Shown here piece after piece: positions 1 to 5,729 of a stretch of DNA of 12,933 nucleotides; position 1 is the first letter of the stretch, and each line of letters starts with the position of its first letter. Under the pieces are notes generated by a model that had not been told where the DNA came from, searched no databases, and was given only the letters and a program-made list of their open reading frames with translations. The stretch covers positions 1-12,933 of the forward strand of contig JAJZYI010000063.1 in NCBI GenBank assembly GCA_021798135.1, in the 5' to 3' direction. Origin of the DNA: Actinomycetes bacterium. Lineage in GTDB: Bacteria; Actinomycetota; Acidimicrobiia; Acidimicrobiales; UBA8190. Made by a program: the position numbers and the translations under genes.

Positions 1-103
1 CGGCGACGACCTGGAGCGCCTCCTCGCCGAGGAGGAGGAGATCGAGCGCCGCACCCGCAGCGAGCACCACGAGGCGCCGCACTTCCGCAAGGAGTCCGAC
101 TGA
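1..103 (+). CDS. rpsC: 30S ribosomal protein S3, C-terminal end (partial)
   Basis: Only the last 33 codons are visible, read in the frame starting at base 2 and ending at TGA 101-103. The tail is charged, with a run of glutamates, then arginines, and ends in RKESD. No conserved domain of S3 lies inside the window, so the assignment rests mainly on position: rpsC precedes rplP in essentially all bacterial S10 operons, and charged variable C-terminal tails are normal for actinobacterial S3. S3 sits on the 30S head at the mRNA entry site. The stop is one base from the rplP start codon, which suggests coupled translation. Confidence 0.75.
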   Translation, partial: GDDLERLLAEEEEIERRTRSEHHEAPHFRKESD

Positions 104-104
104 C

Positions 105-542
105 ATGCTGATGCCCCGCAAGGTCAAGCACCGCAAGCAGCAGCGCGGCCGGCTGACCGGGTCGGCCAAGGGCGGCACCGCCGTCAGCTTCGGCGACTAC
201 GGCATCCAGGCGCTCGAGCCCGGCTGGCTGACCGCCCGGCAGATCGAGGCGGCCCGTATCGCCATGACCCGCCACGTCCGCCGTGGCGGCAAGGTGTGGA
301 TCCGCGTCTTCCCCGACAAGCCGGTCACCCAGAAGCCGGCGGAGACCCGCATGGGGTCGGGCAAGGGCAACCCCGAGCACTGGGTCGCCGTGGTCCGGCC
401 AGGCAGGGTCCTGTTCGAGCTGGCCGGCGTCGACCCCGAGCTGGCGCGCGCCGCCATGGAGCGCGCCATCCAGAAGCTGCCGTTCAAGGCCCGGTTCGTG
501 GTGCGCCCCGGCTCCCACGGCACGGCCGAGGTGGAGGTGTAG
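105..542 (+). CDS. rplP: 50S ribosomal protein L16
   Basis: L16 binds 23S rRNA near the A-site and central protuberance and is needed late in 50S assembly. The 145-residue product has the family length and its hallmarks: the basic start MLMPRKVKHRKQ, the central GDYGIQALEPGWLTARQIEA segment (about residues 30-49), and PAETRMGSGKG (about 78-88). The ATG at 105 was chosen because L16 proteins typically start ML(I/M)PR(K/R)VK and because AAGGAG at 89-94 is well spaced. The second ATG two codons later is possible. The gene lies between rpsC and rpmC with gaps of one to two bases. I see nothing unusual in the sequence. Confidence 0.98.
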   Translation: MLMPRKVKHRKQQRGRLTGSAKGGTAVSFGDYGIQALEPGWLTARQIEAARIAMTRHVRRGGKVWIRVFPDKPVTQKPAETRMGSGKGNPEHWVAVVRPGRVLFELAGVDPELARAAMERAIQKLPFKARFVVRPGSHGTAEVEV

Positions 543-544
543 CG

Positions 545-907
545 GTGCCCGGCGCTGCAGAACTGCGCGAGCTCGACGACGACGAGCTCGAGAACCGGCT
601 GGCCGAGTACCGGCGCGAGCTGCTCAACCTCCGGTTCCAGCTGGCCACCGGCCAGCTCGACAACATCGCCCGCATCCCCCAGGTCAAGCGTGACGTGGCC
701 CGGGTGCTGACCGTGCTGAGGGAGCGGGACATCGACGTGGTGGCGGCCGACCTGGCCGCCGCCGAGCGTGCCCCGGCCCTGCGCGAGGAGGCCCGGCGCC
801 GAGCCGAGGAGGCCGCCGAGGCGAGGGCTGCGGCCGAGGCCGAGGAGGCCGAGGCGGCGGGCGAGGACACCGGCGACGAGGACGACGGCGAGGAGGAGGA
901 CCAGTGA
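545..907 (+). CDS. rpmC: 50S ribosomal protein L29 with long acidic tail
   Basis: L29 binds 23S rRNA beside the peptide exit tunnel and helps form the docking site for trigger factor and SRP. The start is GTG 545, with GGAGG at 533-537. Residues 1-65 are the normal two-helix L29 fold, including ELRELDDDELENRLAEYRRE, LLNLRFQLATGQLDN and the VKRDVARVLTVLRER stretch. L29 is usually 60-80 residues, but this product has 120. The extra residues from about 66 onward are alanine-, arginine- and glutamate-rich and probably helical, ending in an almost wholly acidic stretch (residues 107-120). The reading frame runs straight to TGA 905-907, which overlaps the rpsQ ATG, so the extension is not an annotation artefact. 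The identity of the core is certain; the role of the tail is unknown. Confidence 0.96.
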   Translation: MPGAAELRELDDDELENRLAEYRRELLNLRFQLATGQLDNIARIPQVKRDVARVLTVLRERDIDVVAADLAAAERAPALREEARRRAEEAAEARAAAEAEEAEAAGEDTGDEDDGEEEDQ

Positions 908-1185
908 TGGCCGAGGAGCAGGCCGGCGCCGGCGGCGCCCGCCCGCAGCGCAAGGTCCGCGAGGGCAGGGTGGTGTCCGACGCCATGCAGTCCACCGTGG
1001 TCGTTGCCGTCGTGGAGCGCGTCCGGCACCCCCGCTACGGCAAGACCGTGCAGCGGACCACCAAGCTGTACGCCGACGACCAGCTGCAGGCCCGGGTCGG
1101 GGACCGCGTCCGCGTGACCGAGACCCGCCCGCTGTCCAAGCTGAAGCGCTGGCGGGTGACCGAGGTGCTGGAGCGGGCCCGATGA
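907..1185 (+). CDS. rpsQ: 30S ribosomal protein S17
   Basis: S17 is a primary 16S rRNA binder of the 30S body with an OB-fold. The 92-residue product has a short Ala/Gly-rich leader (residues 1-13), then the conserved core RKVREGRVVSDAMQSTVVVA, a central VRHPRYGKTVQRTTKLYADD (the S17 signature region) and the C-terminal RPLSKLKRWRVTEVLERA. I chose ATG 907, overlapping the rpmC TGA by one base. A GTG directly before it (904) is also in frame but is less likely. Purine-rich GGAGGAGG just upstream, inside the rpmC tail, can serve as ribosome binding site. The stop overlaps the rplN start as ATGA. Confidence 0.97.
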   Translation: MAEEQAGAGGARPQRKVREGRVVSDAMQSTVVVAVVERVRHPRYGKTVQRTTKLYADDQLQARVGDRVRVTETRPLSKLKRWRVTEVLERAR

Positions 1186-1550
1186 TCCAGCAGGAGTCGA
1201 GGCTGCGGGTGGCGGACAACTCCGGCGCCCGCGAGGTGCTGTGCATCAAGATCCTGGGCGGTTCGCGCCGGCGCTACGCCAGCATCGGCGACGTCTTCGT
1301 GGCCACGGTCAAGGACGCCATCCCCGGCGCGGCGGTGAAGAAGGGCGACGTCGTGAAGTGCGTCGTCGTGCGCACCACCAAGGAGAAGCGGCGCCCCGAC
1401 GGCAGCTACATCCGCTTCGACGAGAACGCCGCCGTGCTCATCAACGAGCAGCAGCAGCCGCGCGGCACGCGCATCTTCGGCCCGGTGGGCCGCGAGCTGC
1501 GTGACCGGCGCTTCATGCGCATCGTGTCGCTCGCCCCGGAGGTGCTGTGA
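1182..1550 (+). CDS. rplN: 50S ribosomal protein L14
   Basis: L14 lies on the 50S interface and forms a bridge to the 30S; it is also the docking surface for the silencing factor RsfS. The 122-residue length is canonical. Visible family motifs are MIQQESRLRVADNSGAREVL at the start, AAVKKGDVVKCVVVRT in the middle, RPDGSYIRFDENAAVLIN, and the C-terminal RGTRIFGPVGRELRD. The ATG shares four bases with the rpsQ stop (ATGA), typical of coupled genes. Nothing deviates from the family. Confidence 0.98.
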   Translation: MIQQESRLRVADNSGAREVLCIKILGGSRRRYASIGDVFVATVKDAIPGAAVKKGDVVKCVVVRTTKEKRRPDGSYIRFDENAAVLINEQQQPRGTRIFGPVGRELRDRRFMRIVSLAPEVL

Positions 1551-1855
1551 TGCGGATCCGCAAGGGAGACACCGTCGAGGTGCTGTCGGGGAAGCAGCGG
1601 GGCCGGCGCGGCCAGGTGATGGTCGCCGACCCGTCGCGGCGCACCGTGATCGTCGACGGGGCCAACATGGTCAAGCGCCACACCAAGCCCACCGGCGCCA
1701 CCATGCAGGGAGGGATCATCGACAAGGACATGCCGCTGCCCGTGAGCGTGGTGGCCATCGTCTGCCCCGCCTGCGGGCCCACCCGCATCGGCATGAGCAT
1801 CGACGAGGCCGGGCGCAAGGTCAGGGTGTGCCGCAAGTGCGGAGGGGACCTGTGA
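1550..1855 (+). CDS. rplX: 50S ribosomal protein L24, zinc-ribbon form
   Basis: L24 is an early 50S assembly initiator that contacts 23S rRNA near the tunnel exit. The 101-residue product begins with a KOW motif (about residues 2-30, IRKGDTVEVLSGKQRGRRGQ), followed by VDGANMVKRHTKP. Two CxxC pairs, C72/C75 and C94/C97, frame the C-terminal part and look like a zinc ribbon; many but not all bacterial L24 proteins carry it. ATG 1550 overlaps the rplN TGA by one base, with GGAGG at 1538-1542. A GTG at 1547 is in frame but gives an untypical MM start. Confidence 0.97.
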   Translation: MRIRKGDTVEVLSGKQRGRRGQVMVADPSRRTVIVDGANMVKRHTKPTGATMQGGIIDKDMPLPVSVVAIVCPACGPTRIGMSIDEAGRKVRVCRKCGGDL

Positions 1856-2421
1856 GCGCGACGACCGTCACCCGTCCCCGGCTGAAGCAGCGCTACGACG
1901 CGGAGATCCGTGACCGGCTCCGGCAGGAGCTGCAGCTGGCCAACGTCATGCAGGTGCCGCGGCTGGAGAAGATCGTCGTCAACATGGGCGTCGGCCGCGC
2001 CACCCAGGCCCCGTCGGCCATCGAGGGCGCCGTGCGCGACCTGCAGACCATCACCGGGCAGAAGCCGGTGGTCACCCGGGCCCGCCGCTCGATCGCCGGC
2101 TTCAAGCTCCGCGAGGGCATGGCCATCGGCGCCAAGGTGACCATGCGCGGCGACCGGGCCTGGGAGTTCCTCGACCGGCTGGTGGCCCTGGCCATCCCCA
2201 GGATCCGGGACTTCCGCGGCCTGCCGGCCCGCTCGTTCGACGGGCGCGGCAACTACACGTTCGGCGTGACCGAGCAGCTCATCTTCCCGGAGGTCGACTA
2301 CGACAGCGTCGACGCCCCCCGGGGGATGGACATCACCATCTGCACCACTGCACGCACCGACGAGGAGGGCCGGGCCTTTCTGCGTGCGTTCGGCTTTCCG
2401 TTCAGGCAGGAGGGCGCGTGA
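1852..2421 (+). CDS. rplE: 50S ribosomal protein L5
   Basis: L5 binds 5S rRNA, belongs to the central protuberance and contacts P-site tRNA and S13. Starting at GTG 1852, which overlaps the rplX stop as GTGA and has GGAGGGG just upstream, the protein has 189 residues, the normal size. Family segments include RLEKIVVNMGVG, the TGQKPVVTRARRSIAGFKLR block, GRGNYTFGVTEQLIFPEVDY and GMDITICTTARTDEEGRAFL. An in-frame reading continues upstream of 1852 but overlaps rplX almost completely, so the GTG is the sensible start. Confidence 0.97.
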   Translation: MSATTVTRPRLKQRYDAEIRDRLRQELQLANVMQVPRLEKIVVNMGVGRATQAPSAIEGAVRDLQTITGQKPVVTRARRSIAGFKLREGMAIGAKVTMRGDRAWEFLDRLVALAIPRIRDFRGLPARSFDGRGNYTFGVTEQLIFPEVDYDSVDAPRGMDITICTTARTDEEGRAFLRAFGFPFRQEGA

Positions 2422-2425
2422 CGCC

Positions 2426-2611
2426 ATGGCCAAGAAGGCACTGATCCAGAAGCAGCAGCGCACCCCGAAGTTCAAGGTGCGCGGCTACACGCGGTGCCGG
2501 CGCTGCGGCCGGCCCCACTCGGTGTACCGGAAGTTCGGCCTCTGCCGGATCTGCCTGCGGGTCATGGTGCACGCCGGGGAGATCCCCGGCGTCACCAAGG
2601 CGAGCTGGTGA
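2426..2611 (+). CDS. rpsN: 30S ribosomal protein S14, type Z
   Basis: S14 is a 30S head protein. The 61-residue length and the cysteines C24, C27, C40 and C43 (CRRCGRPHSVYRKFGLCRIC) identify the short zinc-binding form, often named RpsZ or RpsN type Z. The longer cysteine-free paralogue that some Actinomycetota induce under zinc starvation is not in the window. ATG 2426 gives the canonical MAKKALI start, four bases after the rplE stop, with AGGAGGG at 2408-2414. Upstream in-frame codons from 2384 overlap rplE and have no family similarity. Confidence 0.98.
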   Translation: MAKKALIQKQQRTPKFKVRGYTRCRRCGRPHSVYRKFGLCRICLRVMVHAGEIPGVTKASW

Positions 2612-2627
2612 GGGGAGGGCAGCCACG

Positions 2628-3032
2628 ATGACCATGACCGACCCCATCGCCGACATGCTCACCCGCATCCGCAACGCCAACACCGCCATGCACGACACGG
2701 TGCGGATGCCGAGCTCCAAGCTGAAGGAGTCCCTCGCCGACATCCTCACCCGCGAGGGCTACATCGACGGTTTCGACGTGCGGCCCGCCGACGCCGGCCC
2801 GGGCTCCGTGCTCGAGATCCGCATGAAGTACGCCACCGACCGCTCGCGGACCATCGCCGGCCTGCGCCGCGTGTCCAAGCCGGGCCTGCGCATCTACGCC
2901 CGTGCCGACCGGATGCCGCGCGTCCTGGGCGGCATGGGGGTGGCCGTGGTGTCCACCAGCCACGGGCTCATGACCGACCGCGAAGCGCGGCAGCGCCGCG
3001 TCGGCGGGGAGGTGCTCTGCTATGTCTGGTGA
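2628..3032 (+). CDS. rpsH: 30S ribosomal protein S8
   Basis: S8 binds the central domain of 16S rRNA and in many bacteria represses its own operon by binding the spc mRNA. The 134-residue product has TDPIADMLTRIRNAN at the N-terminus, KYATDRSRTIAGLRRVSKPG in the middle, and the conserved ending GGEVLCYVW. ATG 2628 follows GGGGAGGG at 2612-2619. The coding region ends inside the first copy of the 79-bp repeat described below: the TGA (3030-3032) is part of the repeat unit. I did not recognise an S8-like autoregulatory mRNA helix near rplE. Confidence 0.98.
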   Translation: MTMTDPIADMLTRIRNANTAMHDTVRMPSSKLKESLADILTREGYIDGFDVRPADAGPGSVLEIRMKYATDRSRTIAGLRRVSKPGLRIYARADRMPRVLGGMGVAVVSTSHGLMTDREARQRRVGGEVLCYVW

Positions 3033-3210
3033 CAGTCGGGTGGCAAGCACCCGACGGCTGGCGCCGGCGTGCCGGCTGGCGCCGGGACGCCGCCCGTCGT
3101 CGGCCGGTGGTGACAGTCGGGTGGCAAGCACCCGACGGCTGGCGCCGGCGTGCCGGCTGGCGCCGGGACGCCGCCCGTCGTCGGCCCGAGCCGGCAGCCG
3201 GGCGGCAAGC
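3027..3210 (+). repeat. Tandem 81-bp-period repeat between rpsH and rplF
   Basis: Two copies of a 79-bp unit are identical: 3027-3105 and 3108-3186, separated by GG, so the period is 81 bp. A third, degenerate copy begins exactly one period later. The segment CAGTCGGGTGGCAAGC at 3033-3048 and 3114-3129 reappears at 3195-3210 with two T-to-C changes, and the copy is then cut short by the rplF ribosome binding site. Each full unit contains a perfect 8-bp hairpin (arms GTCGGGTG and CACCCGAC, loop GCAAG; 3035-3055 and 3116-3136) and an internal 13-bp direct repeat CGGCTGGCGCCGG with an 18-bp period (3055-3067 and 3073-3085). The first unit includes the rpsH stop codon. The spacer is otherwise unusual in a run of near-zero gaps. 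It resembles a minisatellite produced by slippage; no transposase or terminal inverted repeats are visible. Confidence 0.95.
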
Positions 3211-3233
3211 GGCCGCAGCCAGGAGGTGTGCTG

Positions 3234-3773
3234 ATGTCGCGCATCGGGCGCGCGCCCATTCCCGTCCCCGACCAGGTGACCGTCGCCGTGGACGGCGCCC
3301 AGGTGACCGTGACCGGGCCCCAGGGCAGCCTGTCGCGCCAGGTCCCCGACCCGATCACCGTGCGCCAGGACGGCGCCACGGTGGTGGTCGAGCGGCCCGA
3401 CGACGAGCGGCGCAGCCGGTCGCTGCACGGCCTGACGCGCTCGCTGGTCGCCAACATGGTGGCCGGCGTGACGCAGGGCTTCACCAAGGAGCTCGAGATC
3501 GTGGGCGTGGGCTACCGCGCCACGGCCAAGGGCGCGGACGCGCTCGAGCTGGCGCTCGGCTTCTCGCACCCGGTGAACGTGCAGGCGCCCGCCGGGGTGA
3601 GCTTCGAGGTCCCGACACCCACCCGCATCGTGGTGAAGGGCATCGACAAGGAGAAGGTGGGCCAGGTGGCCGCCGACATCCGCAAGATCCGCAAGCCCGA
3701 GCCGTACAAGGGCAAGGGCGTGCGCTACGCCGGCGAGCGCGTGCTGCGCAAGGCTGGCAAGGCGGCGAAGTGA
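3234..3773 (+). CDS. rplF: 50S ribosomal protein L6
   Basis: L6 binds 23S rRNA near the sarcin-ricin loop and the factor-binding site. The product has 179 residues with the two-fold repeated L6 domain. The N-terminal half opens MSRIGRAPIPVP and continues with VTVTGPQGSLSRQ. The C-terminal half carries VVKGIDKEKVGQVAADIRKI and the signature PEPYKGKGVRYAGE, followed by VLRKAGKAAK. ATG 3234 is preceded by a strong AGGAGGTG at 3221-3228 and matches the family start. The frame stays open upstream to about 3150 but only through repeat sequence, so an earlier start is unlikely. The stop is one base from rplR. Confidence 0.98.
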   Translation: MSRIGRAPIPVPDQVTVAVDGAQVTVTGPQGSLSRQVPDPITVRQDGATVVVERPDDERRSRSLHGLTRSLVANMVAGVTQGFTKELEIVGVGYRATAKGADALELALGFSHPVNVQAPAGVSFEVPTPTRIVVKGIDKEKVGQVAADIRKIRKPEPYKGKGVRYAGERVLRKAGKAAK

Positions 3774-3774
3774 C

Positions 3775-4140
3775 ATGACCCTCTCGGCACAGCACAAGCG
3801 ACGGCTGCGGATCCAGCGCCACACCCGGGTCCGCAAGAAGGTGGTGGGGACGGCCGAGCGGCCGCGCCTCGCGGTGTTCCGCTCGGCCCGCCACATCACC
3901 GCCCAGGTCATCGACGACAGCACCGGCCGCACCGTGGCCTCGGCGGGCACGGTGGAGCGCGACCTGCGCTCCTCGCCGGGCGGCACCGTCGCCGCGGCGG
4001 CGGTCGTCGGCCGGCTGGTGGCCGAGCGCGCCCGCGCCGCCGGGGTGACGCGGGTGGTGTTCGACCGTGGCGGCAACCGCTACCACGGGCGGGTGGCCGC
4101 GCTGGCCGACGCCGCCCGCGATGCAGGACTGGAGCTCTGA
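3775..4140 (+). CDS. rplR: 50S ribosomal protein L18
   Basis: L18 binds 5S rRNA and, with L5, anchors it in the central protuberance. The 121-residue product has the basic N-terminus QHKRRLRIQRHTRVRKKV, the GTAERPRLAVFRSARHITAQ block (about residues 25-44), and the C-terminal VVFDRGGNRYHGRVAALADA segment ending in RDAGLEL, all typical. ATG 3775 lies one base after the rplF stop. No strong ribosome binding site is visible, so coupling to rplF is likely. Confidence 0.97.
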   Translation: MTLSAQHKRRLRIQRHTRVRKKVVGTAERPRLAVFRSARHITAQVIDDSTGRTVASAGTVERDLRSSPGGTVAAAAVVGRLVAERARAAGVTRVVFDRGGNRYHGRVAALADAARDAGLEL

Positions 4141-4141
4141 C

Positions 4142-4693
4142 ATGCTCGACGGACAGTTCGAGGAGCGCACCATCCGGGTCAACCGGGTGGCGAAGGTGGT
4201 GAAGGGCGGACGCCGCTTCTCCTTCACGGCGCTCATGGTGGTCGGCGACGGCGACGGCCGCGTCGGCCTCGGCTACGGCAAGGCGAAGGAGGCCGGGCTC
4301 GCCGTCCAGAAGGGCATCGAGGAGGCGCGCAAGACCATGTTCTCCGTGCCGCTCGCCGGCAGCACCATCACCCACCCCGTGATCGGGGAGGCCGGGGCGG
4401 GCCGGGTACTGCTGAAGCCCGCCGCCCCCGGCACCGGGGTGATCGCCGGCGGCGCGGCGCGGGCCATCCTGGAGCTCGCCGGCATCCACGACGTGCTGTG
4501 CAAGTCGCTCGGCTCGTCCAACGGCATCAACGTGGCCCACGCCACCATCGCCGGCCTGCGCGCCCTCAAGCGGCCCGAGGACGTCGCCCGGCTGCGCGGC
4601 AAGCCGGCCGACGAGGTCGTGCCCCGCGGCGTCCTGCGGGCGTACCGCGAGCGCCAGCGGGCCGCTGACCTCTTCCAGGAGGTGAGGGCGTGA
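4142..4693 (+). CDS. rpsE: 30S ribosomal protein S5
   Basis: S5 shapes the mRNA entry channel and influences decoding accuracy. From ATG 4142 the product has 183 residues. Its N-terminal double-stranded-RNA-binding-like domain reads VNRVAKVVKGGRRFSFTALM followed by GDGDGRVGLGYGKAKE. The C-terminal domain contains APGTGVIAGGAARAILELAG and KSLGSSNGINVAHATIAGL. The start is one base past the rplR stop. The frame is open further upstream, but that part overlaps rplR and has no S5 similarity. Confidence 0.98.
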   Translation: MLDGQFEERTIRVNRVAKVVKGGRRFSFTALMVVGDGDGRVGLGYGKAKEAGLAVQKGIEEARKTMFSVPLAGSTITHPVIGEAGAGRVLLKPAAPGTGVIAGGAARAILELAGIHDVLCKSLGSSNGINVAHATIAGLRALKRPEDVARLRGKPADEVVPRGVLRAYRERQRAADLFQEVRA

Positions 4694-4947
4694 GCGCGCT
4701 GCGCGTGACCCAGGTCCGCTCGGCCATCGGCACCAAGCCCAAGCACCGGGCCACCCTGCGGGCGCTCGGCCTGCGCGGGCTGGGCCGCACCCGGGTGCTC
4801 CCCGACCGCCCCGAGATCCGCGGCATGCTCGCCCGGGTCCCGCACCTGGTGACCACGGTCGAGGCCGACGACAGCGAGCTGCAGGGCCCCCGGCGCCGCA
4901 GCCGGGCTGCCGGTGCCGGTGGCACCGCCCAGGAGGACGCACGATGA
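4690..4947 (+). CDS. rpmD: 50S ribosomal protein L30 with C-terminal extension
   Basis: L30 is a small 23S rRNA-binding protein, absent from some bacteria. GTG 4690 overlaps the rpsE stop as GTGA, and AGGAGGTGAG at 4677-4686 is close to a full anti-Shine-Dalgarno complement. Residues 4-60 are the canonical fold: LRVTQVRSAIGTKPKHRATL, then LGLRGLGRTRVLPDRPEIRG and MLARVPHLVTTVE. Bacterial L30 normally stops at about 60 residues; here about 25 more follow (QGPRRRSRAAGAGGTAQEDA), of low complexity. The stop overlaps the rplO ATG as ATGA, so the reading frame is intact to that point. Confidence 0.95.
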   Translation: MSALRVTQVRSAIGTKPKHRATLRALGLRGLGRTRVLPDRPEIRGMLARVPHLVTTVEADDSELQGPRRRSRAAGAGGTAQEDAR

Positions 4948-5432
4948 AGCTGCACGACCTGCGGGCCCCCGCCGGGTCCAACCGCAGCCGGCGCCGGGTG
5001 GCGCGCGGCATCGGCGGCAAGGGCGGCAAGACCGCCGGCCGGGGCACGAAGGGCCAGGGCGCCCGCGACACGATCAAGCCGGGCTTCGAGGGCGGCCAGC
5101 TCCCCCTCACCCAGCGGGTGCCCAAGCTGAAGGGCTTCCACAACCCGTTCCGGGTCGCCTACGCCGTGGTGAACCTCGACACGCTCGACGGCGTGGAGGG
5201 CGACGAGGCGACGCCGCAGAGCCTGGCCGCGGCCGGCCTGGTCCGTGACGGGGCCCTGGTCAAGGTCCTCGGCCGCGGCGAGCTGCACCGCGCGCTGCGC
5301 GTGCGGGCCCACGGCTTCTCCGCCTCGGCGCGCCAGGCCATCGAGGCCGCCGGGGGCTCGGTCGAGGTCGTGCCGCTGCCCTTCGGCCACGGCCGCCCGC
5401 CGGCCCGCGGCAACGCCCTGACCAACCGGTAG
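4944..5432 (+). CDS. rplO: 50S ribosomal protein L15
   Basis: L15 is a late-assembly 50S protein with a long basic extension reaching into 23S rRNA. The 162-residue product begins MKLHDLRAPAGSNRSRRRVA and contains the glycine-rich GIGGKGGKTAGRGTKGQGAR motif (about residues 22-41), GFEGGQLPLTQRVPKLKGF, and a C-terminal L15/L18e-type domain with ALRVRAHGFSASARQAIEAA. It is slightly longer than the usual 145-150 residues. AGGAGG at 4930-4935 precedes ATG 4944. This is the last ribosomal gene of the block; a long spacer follows. Confidence 0.97.
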   Translation: MKLHDLRAPAGSNRSRRRVARGIGGKGGKTAGRGTKGQGARDTIKPGFEGGQLPLTQRVPKLKGFHNPFRVAYAVVNLDTLDGVEGDEATPQSLAAAGLVRDGALVKVLGRGELHRALRVRAHGFSASARQAIEAAGGSVEVVPLPFGHGRPPARGNALTNR

Positions 5433-5729
5433 CCGGCCCGCCGGCACGCGGCCGGCAGGGCCCTCGCCGGGGGCGGCCAGCAGCGCCCCGCAGGCAGGCC
5501 CAGCAGCGCCCCGCAGGCAGGGCGCCCACCGGCGCCAGGCAGGCAGGGCGCCCACCGGGCGGGCCGTCCACCGGGCGGCCGCCCTACCGATACGAACCGC
5601 CGCGAACCGGTAACCTCGTCGTCCTGGTCCGTCACCACCCGCACGGGGGCGACGGGCGGCGAGGCCCGGGACCCGGCCCCGCCGGCCGCCATCGCGGGTC
5701 CCGGCAGTCACGACGAGGGGAGGAGACCG
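5433..5729 (+). repeat. rplO-secY spacer with interlocking short direct repeats
   Basis: This 297-bp gap has no convincing gene. A 22-bp sequence (CCAGCAGCGCCCCGCAGGCA plus GG) occurs at 5477-5498 and 5500-5521. It overlaps a second direct repeat of 20 bp, GCAGGCAGGGCGCCCACCGG, at 5513-5532 and 5539-5558, and CCACCGGGCGG recurs at 5552-5562 and 5568-5578. Just after rplO the sequence is rich in GCCGGC palindromes that could fold, but there is no T-tract. Bases 5593-5616 are less GC-rich, with CGAACCG twice (5593-5599, 5603-5609) followed by TAACCT at 5611-5616. This could be a -10 element for a secY promoter, but I see no matching -35. A strong ribosome binding site for secY lies at 5716-5725. 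Confidence 0.85.

Noticed and set aside
3027..3210. CRISPR array or insertion sequence in the rpsH-rplF gap
   Set aside because: The repeats abut with a 2-bp gap and no unique spacers, and there is no transposase, terminal inverted repeat or cas gene.
3029..3778. A + strand frame from GTG 3029 running through the repeats and all of rplF out of frame
   Set aside because: It is Arg/Ala-rich shadow translation overlapping rplF, with no family resemblance.
2592..4076. Minus-strand frame of about 494 codons crossing the rpsH-rplF repeats
   Set aside because: The repeated PAPAGTPAPA-like peptides come from the DNA repeat; the rest is antisense of ribosomal genes.
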